Assembly (NCBI GenBank): GCA_003139615.1 | Contig: PLJH01000128.1 | Location: forward strand, 13,963-73,121 | DNA length: 59,159 nt | Source of the DNA: Alphaproteobacteria bacterium | Lineage (GTDB): Bacteria; Pseudomonadota; Alphaproteobacteria; Micropepsales; Micropepsaceae | Direction of reading: 5' to 3' | Shown here: piece by piece, positions 32,165 through 42,700 of the stretch | Position numbering within the stretch: position 1 is the stretch's first letter | How the letters are laid out: each line of letters starts with the position of its first letter | Translations under genes and position numbers: made by a program | The notes under the pieces: model-generated | Seen by the model: the letters and a program-made list of their open reading frames with translations, nothing else | What the model was told of the DNA's origin: nothing | Database searches by the model: none

Positions 32165-32359
32165 TCAGCTCTCGCTCCTGTGCCGTTGCAAGTGGAAATA
32201 GAGGGTTGCCGCATAGAACGCGACGATAAAGATAAGAGCGACCAGGTCATAGGGGCTATTCAGGAATTTCTGATAGAAAATCCCGATCAGATACATCACC
32301 AAACATGTCGCGCCGACCACGAGCGCAAGCAGGATATATCGGTTGCGAATGTCGTTCAT
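32165..32359 (-). CDS. Small two-helix membrane protein upstream of the channel
   Basis: The 64-residue product has two hydrophobic segments (YILLALVVGATCLVMYLIGI, and LVALIFIVAFYAATLYF) separated by a short polar turn, and a basic C-terminal end (HLQRHRSES). It lies 32 bases upstream of the channel on the same strand, so an accessory role next to the channel is a possibility. The family is not recognised. Confidence 0.6.
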   Translation of the reverse strand: MNDIRNRYILLALVVGATCLVMYLIGIFYQKFLNSPYDLVALIFIVAFYAATLYFHLQRHRSES

Positions 32360-32544
32360 TTTGTCTGATGCCTCCGAAAAAGCGATAGCGCGGCAAAATG
32401 GTCGACGCGCCTCGCACCACCGACGCCCCTGCAAAATATCGGAAATGCTTGGTAAATCCAAGAGTTGTATTTGGAAACTTATCCGCCAACAACACCTAAG
32501 ACAGGCATCCCGCGACGTCTCAGCCCTTCAGGCAACGAGATTGA

Positions 32545-33113
32545 TTAACGACCGCGCGCGGGTAGGTCCGCCGCTCTCCCATGAGCTATTTTCCCGACTA
32601 AGTTGTTCCGTCCCACGGTGACGTGAAGCGGATTTAGCCTGAACCGTTTTGGCTCCTTCGTCCAGACGTTGCAGAAGTTCTCATAGGGCTTGAGACCTCG
32701 GAAGGTCTTGAGCCGTTTGGCAAAGTTGTTGGCCATGAGGAAGGCTTGGACGTGATCCTTGAGCCGAGCGTGCGTTCCGTAGTGGGTAGCGTTTAGCCGT
32801 CGCGTTTTTCAGGGTCCGGTTCACGCGTTCGACTTGGTCGCTGGTCCAGGGATGATTCGGTTTAAGCAATCTGTGCTCGATGCCGTTTACGTCGCGAAGC
32901 ATGTCGAACATGTGGACGTGCCATCTGGCGTTGGGACCGACGCAGTTCTTCGGAAGATCGGTGACCGGATTCCGTTGTCGGTGAGGATGGTGTGGATTTT
33001 GTAAGGAACGGCTTTGAGAAGGGCTCTGAGGAAGTCCGTCGCCGTCCTGCGATTGGCCCTCTCGTGCAGTTCGGCATAAGTGAACTTTGATGTCCGGTCG
33101 ATCGCCGCGGGAG
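32545..33113 (-). pseudogene. Remnant of an IS481-family transposase
   Basis: Reading the minus strand from 33113, three frames together give the C-terminal half of an IS481-type DDE transposase: AIDRTSKFTYAELHERANRR, ALLKAVPYKIHTILTDNG (the second catalytic Asp), a frameshift, then IEHRLLKPNHPWTSDQVERV (with the catalytic Glu), a second frameshift, and FAKRLKTFRGLKPYENFCN-WTKEPKRFRLNP at the end. The first half of the gene is missing. At least two frameshifts and truncation make it non-functional. No clear terminal inverted repeats were found. Confidence 0.85.
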
Positions 33114-33114
33114 C

Positions 33115-33386
33115 CTGAATCTATTGCTCCGTCCCGCTTTATTTTCGGGGAAGACGCCGCGCGCGCAGCAGAGCGCGAATTCAGCAGCGACCGCGACTTT
33201 CTCCACAAGAAATTCGGTATCTGCCTTCCAGCGCCGAACTTGAATGACAAAGAGAACGGGTTCTGGATCGGCGAAGCCGAATATGCCGATATAGCAGACG
33301 CGATTTCGGACTTGAACCCGGAAGGGGCCGAAATTTGCGAATGTCTGCGCAAATACGTGCTCCTTTCCCCGTCGAGTTCGCAATGA
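33115..33386 (+). pseudogene. Truncated gene fragment next to the IS remnant
   Basis: From the point where IS481 similarity ends, the plus strand is open for about 90 codons ending in a TGA, with protein-like composition (for example DFLHKKFGICLPAPNLNDKE and GEAEYADIADAISDLNPEGA) and GC-rich third codon positions. A start codon exists only inside the IS remnant. The simplest reading is the 3' end of a gene cut by the IS insertion. The family is not recognised. Confidence 0.4.
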
Positions 33387-33568
33387 ATTCCCGCCTCGGT
33401 CATTCCTGATTAAATTCCCATGCGACGGATTCCGACGGCTGGCCGGTATTCGGACGATAGGGCGGGAATGGGCGGCGAAGGCGACTTCCGACAAATTGTT
33501 GTTGATGACAGATTTGTGGGTCTATAGCCTTGCGAGAGGCCTATAAGGCCAGCCAAGTTCGCGAGCGG

Positions 33569-36500
33569 ATGTCGCGTTTGTCGAAGAACACCTCATCTCC
33601 TCAGTCGTTTCGCGACCGGTTCGAAGGCGCCAATCGCCTATGGCAAGAACGCCGTTTTCCGGAAGCGGAGAGCGCCTATCTTGAACTCCTGAAGGATGAC
33701 CCTACTTCGTCCGCCGCGGCGTGCCGGATCGGCGATGTCCGCCTCGCGCTGGGCGACAGGGACGGCGCGAACCACTACTTCGCGCAGGCTATCGCCATCA
33801 ACCCTAACGTGCCTTGGGGATATGTCGGCCTCGGCAGAATCGCTGAGGAAGCGGGCGACCTCGAAACCTCGTTGAATCAATACCAGCGTGCGATCGAATT
33901 GTCGCCGGGGTTGCCCTGGATCGTCGAGCGGATCGCAACACTGACGAAGGGCCTGTCCAACGCAAGGCGGCTGAACAATACGCGCGAGGCGCTGGACGCA
34001 TTCCGGCGGCGTTTCGAGCATGCCAACGATCTCCTCGCAAATCATCAGCTGGTTGAGGCGGAGGCCATCTATCGGGAGTTGCTTTCGCGCGACCCCAATA
34101 GCGCGCCGCTCCTCTGCAAGCTGGGCGGAATTGCGATCGAGGCAGGCCGCGTGGACGAGGCACGCACTTGCTACGATCGGGCCATCGCCATCAATCGCGA
34201 ATTTTCCTGGGGACATGTCGGGCTATCGGAAATTCTCGATGCCACCGGCGATTATGACGGAGCGATTAAGGCTCTGCAGACCGCGCTGGAACTGGATTCG
34301 TCTCTGAGCTTTGCGCAAGACCGCCTTCAAAGTCTATTCAAAAAGCAGCGCCTTGAGACCGAGCGCCTTCTGGGTGTGCAGATACGTCATTGGCCCGCCG
34401 AGCAGCGCGATGAACGTGCCGGCACCGGCGATTCAACCCGGCCCCGCGTCGCCATCGTTGCCTGGGATCTGGCGCACAACCCGGTCGGTCGCGCATTGAC
34501 CTTGGCGGAAGTGGCGCGGCACCACGCCGATTGCGAAATCGTCGGGCCCATGTTCACGAAATATGGCGAGGACCTCTGGGCACCCCTGCGCGACAGCGTA
34601 CGTCGATTCGATATCAGGGGGTTTCAAGCTTACTCATTCGCGTCGTTCATGGAAGGCGCCATCCGGCTGGTCGCGGAAAAGCCCTGCGACGTAGCCTGGG
34701 TTTCGAAGCCCTGCCTTCCGAGCCTTCTTATCGGATTCCTATTCAAGCTGGTACACGGCGCGAGCATCGTGCTCGACATCGATGACGACGAATTGGCGTT
34801 CGTCGACGGCGAGGCGCCCCTATCTCTCGATGAGTTTCTTGCGAAATACACGCCATTCGATTGGAGGGAACCGTTTGGCAAACGCTGGACTCAGCTCGCC
34901 GCGTCAATGATCGGCCATGCCGATGCCATCACCGCCTGCAACCCTGTTCTTCGGCAAAAATTCAACGGGATTTTGGTGCGGCATGCGCGAGACGCGGAGC
35001 CATTCGACGAAGCGGTCGCAAAACGCGATGCTTTGCGGGCCGAATTCGGCTTCTCGGACGCTGACAAGGTTGTCCTGTTTCTCGGAACGCCGCGCCCACA
35101 CAAAGGCGTTCTCGAGATCGCGAGGGCGCTCCAGGAACTTGGCGATCCCAGTGCGGTGCTCTGCGTCGTCGGGACTATCACCGACGCAGCATTCAAGAGC
35201 GAGTTGGAAGCGCTTAGCACTGCGCGAATCGTGTTCCATCCGGATCAGCCCTATTCCCGCGTGGCAGAGTTGAATGCCATGGCCGACCTCGTTTGCATCC
35301 TGCAAGACGCCTCAAATCCGATCGCAAGCGCCCAGACGCCGGCGAAGCTTACCGATGCCCTGGCCACGGGAACGACCGTGCTCGCGACGCCAGTCCCGCC
35401 CCTGCTCGATATGATGGAGCCGGGTCGGATCGTCGCCGTCGAACGAGACGGCCTCGTCGATGCTCTTCGCTTGGCGCTGTCCGGCGCGCACAGCGGAGCG
35501 GAAGCGGTGGCGGCGCGGCGCGCATTCTTTCGCGCCGAACTGACGACGGAAACCAATGCTGGCCGTGCCCTCGAGGCGATCCAGGCCGCTCGCCAAAAAA
35601 ATGGACCCCTACCTCCCGAAATCTTTCGATTGCTGGAGCACATCGATGCCTTGATGCCGGGGCACATGCGCCCGGAATGCACCGCCGTCATGAAGGACGT
35701 GCTTCGGGCAGGCCCGCGCATCGGCAAGCTGCGGACATTGGACAAGGATGTGAACCTCGTTTTCTTCTGGAAACAGAACGATTCGGGCATCTTCGGCCGG
35801 CGCCAGGACATGCTGCTGCAACAATTCGCGGGCATGCCCAGTATCCGGAAAATCCTGCATATCGACGCGCCCATCTCGGTGGATCTTCTCCACTCACTTG
35901 TGAAATCGAATTCCGGCCGAGGATTCAATCAGGGGGGCCTGGTCACGGCCAACACGATTGCCCGGCACCTTCGCAGCTCCGACGACGGCCGCATCCATCG
36001 CCGGGCGCTCATCTATCGCGACAAGGAGACGGTCCTCTTCGGGCAGGAATTGCCGGAAATTCAGTCCTTTCCCAACGCCGTCGAAACCTGGCTGCGCGAA
36101 CTGGACATGACCGACAACGTGCTGGCATGGGTTTGCCCCGTGGTTCCGTATTTTCCCGAAGTTCAAAAGCGGCTCGGCTTTTCTTTTATCGTCGCCGACG
36201 TCATAGACGATCAGCGGCAATGGCCCATGCGTCTGGACTGGCGCGTGCAGGTCGAGAGAAATTATCGCGAGACCTTTGCGCAAACGAGCATGGCCTTTGC
36301 CAATTGTCGACCGGTTTCGGCATGGCTTGAGGAAGAGGGGCTGAAGACGTTCGTCGTGCCCAACGGCATGGACATCCGCCGCGACGTGGAAACATGGCAA
36401 ACTCCCGTCGAGTTGGCTCATTTGAGGCGGCCGATCGTGGGTTACGCCGGCAATCTGTCTCATCGCATCGACTGGGAGCTGATTGACCAGATTGCCGCCA

Positions 36501-36976
36501 AGCGGCCGTATTGGTCGTTTGTCATCATCGGAGAGCCGCCGAACAACGGCAGGTACAGACAAATTGCTGCACGGTCGAACGTTTACTCCATGGGCGTGCT
36601 TCCGTACGAGACTGCGTTGCGCCATATCGCGAGTTTCGACGTTGCGATGATTCCTCATGCGCATTCCGCATTGTCGGAAAACATGAATCCGCTGAAGCTT
36701 TATGTCTATAGGGGACTGGGCGTGCCCGTGGTATCGAGCGCCGTGGCCAACCTCAACGATCTTGCCGGCGACATAAGGATCGCGGACTCCGCCGACGCGT
36801 TCGTAGCTCGGTTGGATGAGGCTATTGCTGAAATGCATTCCCGCGGCCGCACCTACCCTGCCCCCGAATTGATGCAGGCTTATTCCTGGGAGAGCCGGGC
36901 CGCAAAAATCATGGGCCACGTCGAGCAGGTATTCTGCGGCCAACATTTGCAGACAAACGAGGTTATCGCGGAGTGA
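33569..36976 (+). CDS. Large TPR protein with two glycosyltransferase (GT4-like) domains
   Basis: The product has 1135 residues. An N-terminal TPR region (about 12-255) shows repeat phrases such as GDRDGANHYFAQAIAINPNV and GDYDGAIKALQTALELDSSL. A first GT-B-like domain (about 290-665) includes IVLDIDDDELAFVDG and VVLFLGTPRPHKGVLEIARA. A second one (about 725-1125) includes FIVADVIDDQRQWP, VVPNGMDIRRD, IVGYAGNLSHRIDWELID and LKLYVYRGLGVPVVSS. No signal peptide or membrane segment is seen, so it is probably cytosolic. The start could instead be a TTG 39 bases upstream; neither has a clear ribosome site. It begins the glycan region and is followed by the methyltransferase-sulfotransferase fusion. 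Donor and acceptor are unknown. Confidence 0.85.
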   Translation: MSRLSKNTSSPQSFRDRFEGANRLWQERRFPEAESAYLELLKDDPTSSAAACRIGDVRLALGDRDGANHYFAQAIAINPNVPWGYVGLGRIAEEAGDLETSLNQYQRAIELSPGLPWIVERIATLTKGLSNARRLNNTREALDAFRRRFEHANDLLANHQLVEAEAIYRELLSRDPNSAPLLCKLGGIAIEAGRVDEARTCYDRAIAINREFSWGHVGLSEILDATGDYDGAIKALQTALELDSSLSFAQDRLQSLFKKQRLETERLLGVQIRHWPAEQRDERAGTGDSTRPRVAIVAWDLAHNPVGRALTLAEVARHHADCEIVGPMFTKYGEDLWAPLRDSVRRFDIRGFQAYSFASFMEGAIRLVAEKPCDVAWVSKPCLPSLLIGFLFKLVHGASIVLDIDDDELAFVDGEAPLSLDEFLAKYTPFDWREPFGKRWTQLAASMIGHADAITACNPVLRQKFNGILVRHARDAEPFDEAVAKRDALRAEFGFSDADKVVLFLGTPRPHKGVLEIARALQELGDPSAVLCVVGTITDAAFKSELEALSTARIVFHPDQPYSRVAELNAMADLVCILQDASNPIASAQTPAKLTDALATGTTVLATPVPPLLDMMEPGRIVAVERDGLVDALRLALSGAHSGAEAVAARRAFFRAELTTETNAGRALEAIQAARQKNGPLPPEIFRLLEHIDALMPGHMRPECTAVMKDVLRAGPRIGKLRTLDKDVNLVFFWKQNDSGIFGRRQDMLLQQFAGMPSIRKILHIDAPISVDLLHSLVKSNSGRGFNQGGLVTANTIARHLRSSDDGRIHRRALIYRDKETVLFGQELPEIQSFPNAVETWLRELDMTDNVLAWVCPVVPYFPEVQKRLGFSFIVADVIDDQRQWPMRLDWRVQVERNYRETFAQTSMAFANCRPVSAWLEEEGLKTFVVPNGMDIRRDVETWQTPVELAHLRRPIVGYAGNLSHRIDWELIDQIAAKRPYWSFVIIGEPPNNGRYRQIAARSNVYSMGVLPYETALRHIASFDVAMIPHAHSALSENMNPLKLYVYRGLGVPVVSSAVANLNDLAGDIRIADSADAFVARLDEAIAEMHSRGRTYPAPELMQAYSWESRAAKIMGHVEQVFCGQHLQTNEVIAE

Positions 36977-37098
36977 GCCAGACTCCCTTATGTCGCGGCC
37001 TTCGCAGTGGTCCGACTCGAAGAGCGGGTTCCTTCGTAACCTTCAGTGGATACGTGCTATGCTAAAGAGGCGTTCCCAACTAGGAGCTGGCCCGAGCC

Positions 37099-38967
37099 GT
37101 GTCCGACACACTTGAAAGCGCAGAATCCGCGTCGACCGGCGTAAAACTGCAATGCCCGATCTGCAAATCCGAACGCTTTCTGGAATTCAACGGCCGCGAG
37201 AATGCCCGTTGCGCGAGTTGTCAGGCCATGGAGCGCACAAGGCTTCTGTGGCTCATCCTGGATAAACACGGACTTTTCAGACCCGGCATTCGCGTGATGC
37301 ACATCGCGCCGGAACTCCCTCTGATTAAGCGATATTCGGAATTGCTCGGCGATCGCTATTACGCCTGCGACAGCGACCCGACCCGATACTCCAGCAAGTT
37401 CACGACCTTGAGGCCGCTAGATCTTACCTGCGACCTCGTGAAGATTCCCAGCTGCAGCTTCGACCTGATCGTTCACAACCACGTTCTGGAACACGTGCGC
37501 TGCGACATCGAATCCGTGTTGCAGGAGTTCGAACGCATTCTGGCGCCCGGCGGACAGCACTATTTTTCCGTGCCTGTCCGAGGCGAGGAGACGCACGAAT
37601 TCCTGTCGGACGATCTGCCGCTTGCCGAACGAATAAAGGAGTTCGGACGGCGAAGCCTGGCCGAAATGCTCGACCGCGTTTGGGGTACGAGCGAGAAACA
37701 TCATATCGAGCCTCTCGAACTGTTCAGCGCGGAAGAACTCAAGACAGCGTCCATACCCACAGAGGCTTGGTCGGGAATTAGCGGACACACGATTTTCCAG
37801 CACACGCGTTCGACACTGCGCCGCCCGAGCATGGAATTCGGGCGTTCGCAATTGCCCGCCTCCGAAAAAAACGACAATCCCGACAGGAGTCCGCGCGGCG
37901 CAGCTTCCGCCGCATTCGCTGGCACCGGTCCGAAGCTCATCCTGCATATCGGCATGCCGAAGACCGGCACCACCTCGCTGCAACACTGGTTGTCGATCAA
38001 TCGGGACGCGGCTTTGCGCGCGGGTCTGGACTATTGGTCCATCGCCGAGAACCATTCCGAAGCAATTTTCACGGCTTTCGCGAGCGCGAAACGCCTGGCC
38101 AAGGCAACGATGTGGTTCCAGCGCGGGGAGCGTTCGCGCCAGGAGGACTCCGACGCCTTTCGGAAGTCATTCGATGAGTTCCTGTCCGGACTTGGCGATC
38201 GTGTCGGTTGCGTTTCGGCCGAGGCCTTATGGACCTTTGGAATCGACGATGTGCGCAACCTGGCGGCCCGTCTCCAAGAGCGCCAGGTTCAGGCTCTCAT
38301 TCTATGCTGGATTCGTCCGCCGGCGGAGTTTCTGAAGACGGCCACCCAACAGCTGTGCCGGTCGACGCTGGCGATCGGCGACTTCGACATCCGTTTCCAC
38401 AGAAAGGTTCACATCGAATACCGTCGCCTGACGGCATGGGCCGAACAATTCGGGGCCGAACGCGTCGTCGTCGAGCAATACGACGCGGACATGGTGGCCC
38501 AACTTCAGAAGGTCCTCGGGTCTCTTGGGATTCATGTGGCTGCCAGACAGGATTCCGAGAGCGCTGCTCTCAACGCATCCATCAGCCTCGTTGCCGCCAA
38601 AGCTCTTCTCGCGCTGAACGCGATAACGAACGGCGAAAACCCGGACCGTGCGCGGCGGTTGCGCAGCATTCTTCTCAAGCTTAAGGGTCCCAAATTTTAT
38701 CTTCCGGACAGCGTTCTGCGGCGGATGAAGCCGGCCTTCGGGAAGGAGGCGGAATATCTCGCCGATGTCTTGTCGATGGACAAGGATTGGCTGCTCGCCG
38801 AACCTGTCGGTATCGACGATGCGCTGTTTTTTCAATGGGACTATGGCGAAGTCGTCGAGCTTTTGAGCGCCGTCAACGAGGTGCTCTCGAAGACGGACGT
38901 CAAAACGGGTCAGACGGACAAAAAGAGCAAGAAGGATGGCTCGTCGGGTGGCGACGGTGGCAACTGA
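37099..38967 (+). CDS. Zinc-ribbon SAM methyltransferase fused to a sulfotransferase
   Basis: The 622-residue product has three parts. Residues 19-41 form a four-cysteine ribbon (C-P-I-C and C-A-S-C). Residues about 45-235 are a class I methyltransferase of the Methyltransf_11 kind (RVMHIAPELPLI, YYACDSDPTRYSSK, FDLIVHNHVLEHV, LQEFERILAPGG). After a linker, residues 283-590 are a PAPS-type sulfotransferase with the phosphate-binding loop H-I-G-M-P-K-T-G-T-T. The tail is Lys- and Gly-rich and looks disordered. The GTG start follows the upstream glycosyltransferase after 122 bases. Such a fusion suggests methylation and sulfation of the same glycan or acceptor. A sequencing fusion is unlikely because the frame is clean throughout. 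Confidence 0.85.
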   Translation: MSDTLESAESASTGVKLQCPICKSERFLEFNGRENARCASCQAMERTRLLWLILDKHGLFRPGIRVMHIAPELPLIKRYSELLGDRYYACDSDPTRYSSKFTTLRPLDLTCDLVKIPSCSFDLIVHNHVLEHVRCDIESVLQEFERILAPGGQHYFSVPVRGEETHEFLSDDLPLAERIKEFGRRSLAEMLDRVWGTSEKHHIEPLELFSAEELKTASIPTEAWSGISGHTIFQHTRSTLRRPSMEFGRSQLPASEKNDNPDRSPRGAASAAFAGTGPKLILHIGMPKTGTTSLQHWLSINRDAALRAGLDYWSIAENHSEAIFTAFASAKRLAKATMWFQRGERSRQEDSDAFRKSFDEFLSGLGDRVGCVSAEALWTFGIDDVRNLAARLQERQVQALILCWIRPPAEFLKTATQQLCRSTLAIGDFDIRFHRKVHIEYRRLTAWAEQFGAERVVVEQYDADMVAQLQKVLGSLGIHVAARQDSESAALNASISLVAAKALLALNAITNGENPDRARRLRSILLKLKGPKFYLPDSVLRRMKPAFGKEAEYLADVLSMDKDWLLAEPVGIDDALFFQWDYGEVVELLSAVNEVLSKTDVKTGQTDKKSKKDGSSGGDGGN

Positions 38968-39097
38968 TTCGTTCTTGACGGTTTCTCGCGGAATATGAAA
39001 CCAGGCCTGACGCGGGCTACGCGATCTGTTCGCTCCGGAAAAAAGTACGGCCGCGCCGTCCATCTCCTGACAACCAAATTCGGCGGCGACCGAAGAG

Positions 39098-39451
39098 GTG
39101 AATGGTTTCGTCAACGAAACACTGCGTTGCAGGCCGCCGGCAATACGCATTTACGGCCACGGGACAGTGCGAGACATAACGCTATCCGGGGTGGAGATCC
39201 CGCGAGATGCGTTCCTGATTTTCGATGTCGAAAGCGCGCATTACGACCCGGACGCCTATCCCAATCCCGGACAATTCGAACCGACCAGGAGCGGACCACC
39301 CAATCTCGCCTTCGGCGCCGGCGCGCATGCCTGCGTCGGAGTCGCGCTGGCGCGATTGGTGGCCAAGGTCCTCATCGACCGGCTGCTCCGGGATTATGCC
39401 ATGAGTCCCGCCGGCGAGGCGCGGCTGCGGAATTCGCGGGATCAGTATTAA
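39098..39451 (+). pseudogene. C-terminal fragment of a cytochrome P450
   Basis: About 117 codons match only the end of a P450: the helix-K E-x-x-R (NETLRCRPP), the YDPDAYPNPGQFEPTR region and the haem loop FGAGAHACVG with the cysteine ligand. A normal P450 has about 400 residues. An in-frame stop lies at 39068-39070, and nothing P450-like was found further upstream. It cannot form an active enzyme. Confidence 0.8.
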
Positions 39452-39784
39452 TTCGAGTCCCTACCGATCCGGCTTGAGCCGCTTTAGCCTGCTGGGGCAA
39501 TCGTTAACGCGGGCACTGCCCGTGTCGGGTCCCGCTTTCGGCAGCGATGTTGCCAGCGGGCGCGTATTCATAAGATACTGGCCCGGCAATCTGCACAGAA
39601 TTCGGGAGTTATCCGGGTCCAGCCGTTCCGCCGAGCGTGGGGTTCGCGTTCCAAGAAGGCACTGGACCTGGAATAGTGAAGCGGCAACACGCGTCGTGCC
39701 AAAATCGCAATTGTCGTGCGACAATGCCGGCGGCGGAAATCCAGTAAAAGTTCGATAAAAGCCATATGAAATGAAGGGGCGAAA
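39452..39784. other. Intergenic stretch without recognisable features
   Basis: About 330 bases lie between the P450 fragment and the giant glycosyltransferase. Short open frames on both strands have no protein-like character. A promoter for the next gene would be expected here, but I see no convincing hexamers. Confidence 0.5.
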
Positions 39785-42700
39785 GTGAGCAGTTCAAAAA
39801 ACGTAAAAATCGAAGGCCCGGATGCGGTGTTGACTGTGCCCGAACCTGCGTCGGCGATCCAGACGATCACCATCGTGGAACTCAATGAGGGACGCGCCGA
39901 CGCTGCGACGACAATTCAGGCTCCCGAAGCGTCGGGCGACTCGACTGCCACCGCCGATCAAATCGACTCGCCCCCGGCAACACCCCACAAACCGAAACCC
40001 GTGCAAAGCGCGACCCGCGTCGTCGAATACACCAGCGAAACAGGTGGAATTTCTTTGTCGTTTGTAGCCGGGGCCGGCGACAAGCCGGTGTTTTCGCTCC
40101 GCGACCGGTTCGGCAACGCGCATATCATCAAGCCGGGCGAATTCAAGCCGGCCAAACTGCACGATGTGAATTTGATCGGCGGGGAGCGGGAACACGAGCC
40201 CTGGATTCTGACGTCGGGCAACGCGCGTCTGGGAAAGAACCTCAGGCCCGACCTGATGCTGGATCAGGGCGATACGTACTATGTCGTCTCGGAAATGCCC
40301 GCCGGTCAGGCCGACGGAAGCGCAACCGTAACCTTTCGGGACCCCATCGACAAAGGCGACATACCGGTTGGCGCCCTTACCCGATACCAGTTCGACATCC
40401 TTGCGGCGACACATCGATGTGCGGCTACCCTTCGCCTGTCGTTCAAGACCGCCACCGGCGAGACCATCGAGGGGCCCACGCGCAAGGTGGCTCGCGGATT
40501 CAACGGCGGACCCGCCGCATCCGATTACGATCGCATCGTGCTGCAATTCATCGCGCCGGCCAACGCGCGGTCTCTCTGCGTGCAATTCGACAAGGGTCCG
40601 ACGGACCAAAAGAAGAGCAGCTATCTGTTTTTCGCCCGTCCCTCCCTCAGGGATGTCCGGACGTCTTCGACTGCGGAACCCATCTCGTTGCCCTTGAAGT
40701 TTCTCGAACAAGTGCGCGCAGGAAGCCGGCTGGAAGTGGCTCAGGTCCGACTGAAGGCGCCTGCCGAGATTTTCGAGGACGACATTGCGAAGGTCGATCT
40801 GTGCATCGAATTCGACGGCGAATCGACGACCGTTCCCAATATCGTCGTGAGCAACAAAAGCGAATTGGAAATCCTGAAGCTGTCCGTGGACGCCAGCCGG
40901 GTCGAATTCAGCGGCCGAGCCCTGGCCTATATCGCCGATCCGCTGAATATCGGCGTATTCGTCGACGGCGTTCTCAGCGGGTCCAGCCTCGTGGAACCGG
41001 ACGGGCAGAATTTTGGGGGCGTCATCTTTCTGAGCAGCAAGCATCTGGACGGCGCGGCGCATCAAGTCGAACTTCGTCTGCTTCCGCAGCTGCTGTCGCT
41101 TGCCAGCGCTTATGAAATCCTGCCGATGCAAATCACGCCGTGGGACGCGGTGCAGGTCTATGCCGGTGCTCCCCTCGACGGAACGCTGGCGCCTGCCGCC
41201 CGCCACCATTTGCGCTCGTTCCGGGCGTGGTTCGAGAAGATACAGGTGGATCCGTCCGTGCGAATTCCACCGGTTTACGACGAACTGCTTGGAGGATTCC
41301 GGAAGCGCAAGACCTATCCGCGTCTCACGTTTTCCGAAATCGCGAAGCCGACCGTGTCGGTGGTCATTCCGGTGCACAACAAGTTCGAAATCACGTATTT
41401 CTGCCTCTGCGCGCTGCAGTTTGCGTTTAACGAGACGACGTTCGAAGTCATCGTCGTGGACGACGGATCGTCCGATGAAACCGTCGACATCGACGATTTC
41501 GTCCAGGGAATTAAAGTCATTCGCCACAAGACGGCGCTCGGTTTCGTCAATTCCTGCAACGACGGCGCCGCCGTTGCGCGCGGCGAATTCGTGATGATGC
41601 TCAACAACGACACCGAAGTCACCGCGCGCTGGCTCGACGAGTTGCTGTCGGTGTTTCGCAATTTCGACAATGTCGGACTGGCGGGCTCGAAACTTCTCTA
41701 TCCCGACGGGCATTTGCAGGAAGCCGGAGGCATCGTCTGGAATTCCGGCAATCCCTGGAACGTGGGACGAAACGCCAACGCCGCCGATCCTGCCTTCAAC
41801 TATCTGCGCCAGACCGATTACGTGTCGGGTGCGGCGATCATGCTCCCGATGGAGCTTTGGAAAACTTTGGGCGGCTTCAGTCCGGAATTTGCCCCGGCCT
41901 ATTTCGAGGATACCGACCTTGCGATGAAGGTGCGGGCGGCGGGCCGCTATGTGGTCTATGTCCCCACATCGACCGTCTACCATTACGAAGGCCAATCGGC
42001 CGGAACGAGCGTGGCGTCCGGCATGAAGCGCTTTCAGGAAGTGAATCGGCCGAAGTTCAAGCGCAAATGGACTCAGGGCTATGGCAATCACGGCGCGGAT
42101 GGCGTGCGCCCCGACCGCGAAAAGGACCGAAACGTCGCGTTTCGGGTTCTCTTTGTCGACCAGCACGTTCCGTTCGTCGACAACGACGCCGGCAGTTACG
42201 CGGCCTTCCAGGAAATCAGGCTGTTCCAGAGCCAGGGCGCAAAAGTGACGTTTCTGCCGCGGAACCTGGCATGGATGGACCGCCACACCCTGGCGCTTCA
42301 GCGCATCGGCGTGGAATGCCTCTATGCGCCTTTCGTGATGGATTTCGCCGGATATATCGCGCAGAACGCCAAGGAGTACGATGTCGTTTACGTGACGCGG
42401 TACAAGATCGGAGAGCAGGTCATTCCCCTGATCCGATCGGTCGCGCCCAATACCAAAGTGATCCTGAATGTCGCCGATCTCCATTTCCTGCGCGAACTTC
42501 GCGAGGCGGCAAGCGGCAACGCGAACTATTCGATCGAACGAGCCGAAGCGACACGCGACGCCGAACTGGCCGTCGTGCGCTCCAGCGACCTGACGTTCAG
42601 CTATTCCGACGTCGAACTTGCGGTTCTCGAGAGCCACATCAGCACAGGCGCGACTACGGCAAAAATGCCCTGGATCGTGGAGACCAAGAAGCTTTCGCGC

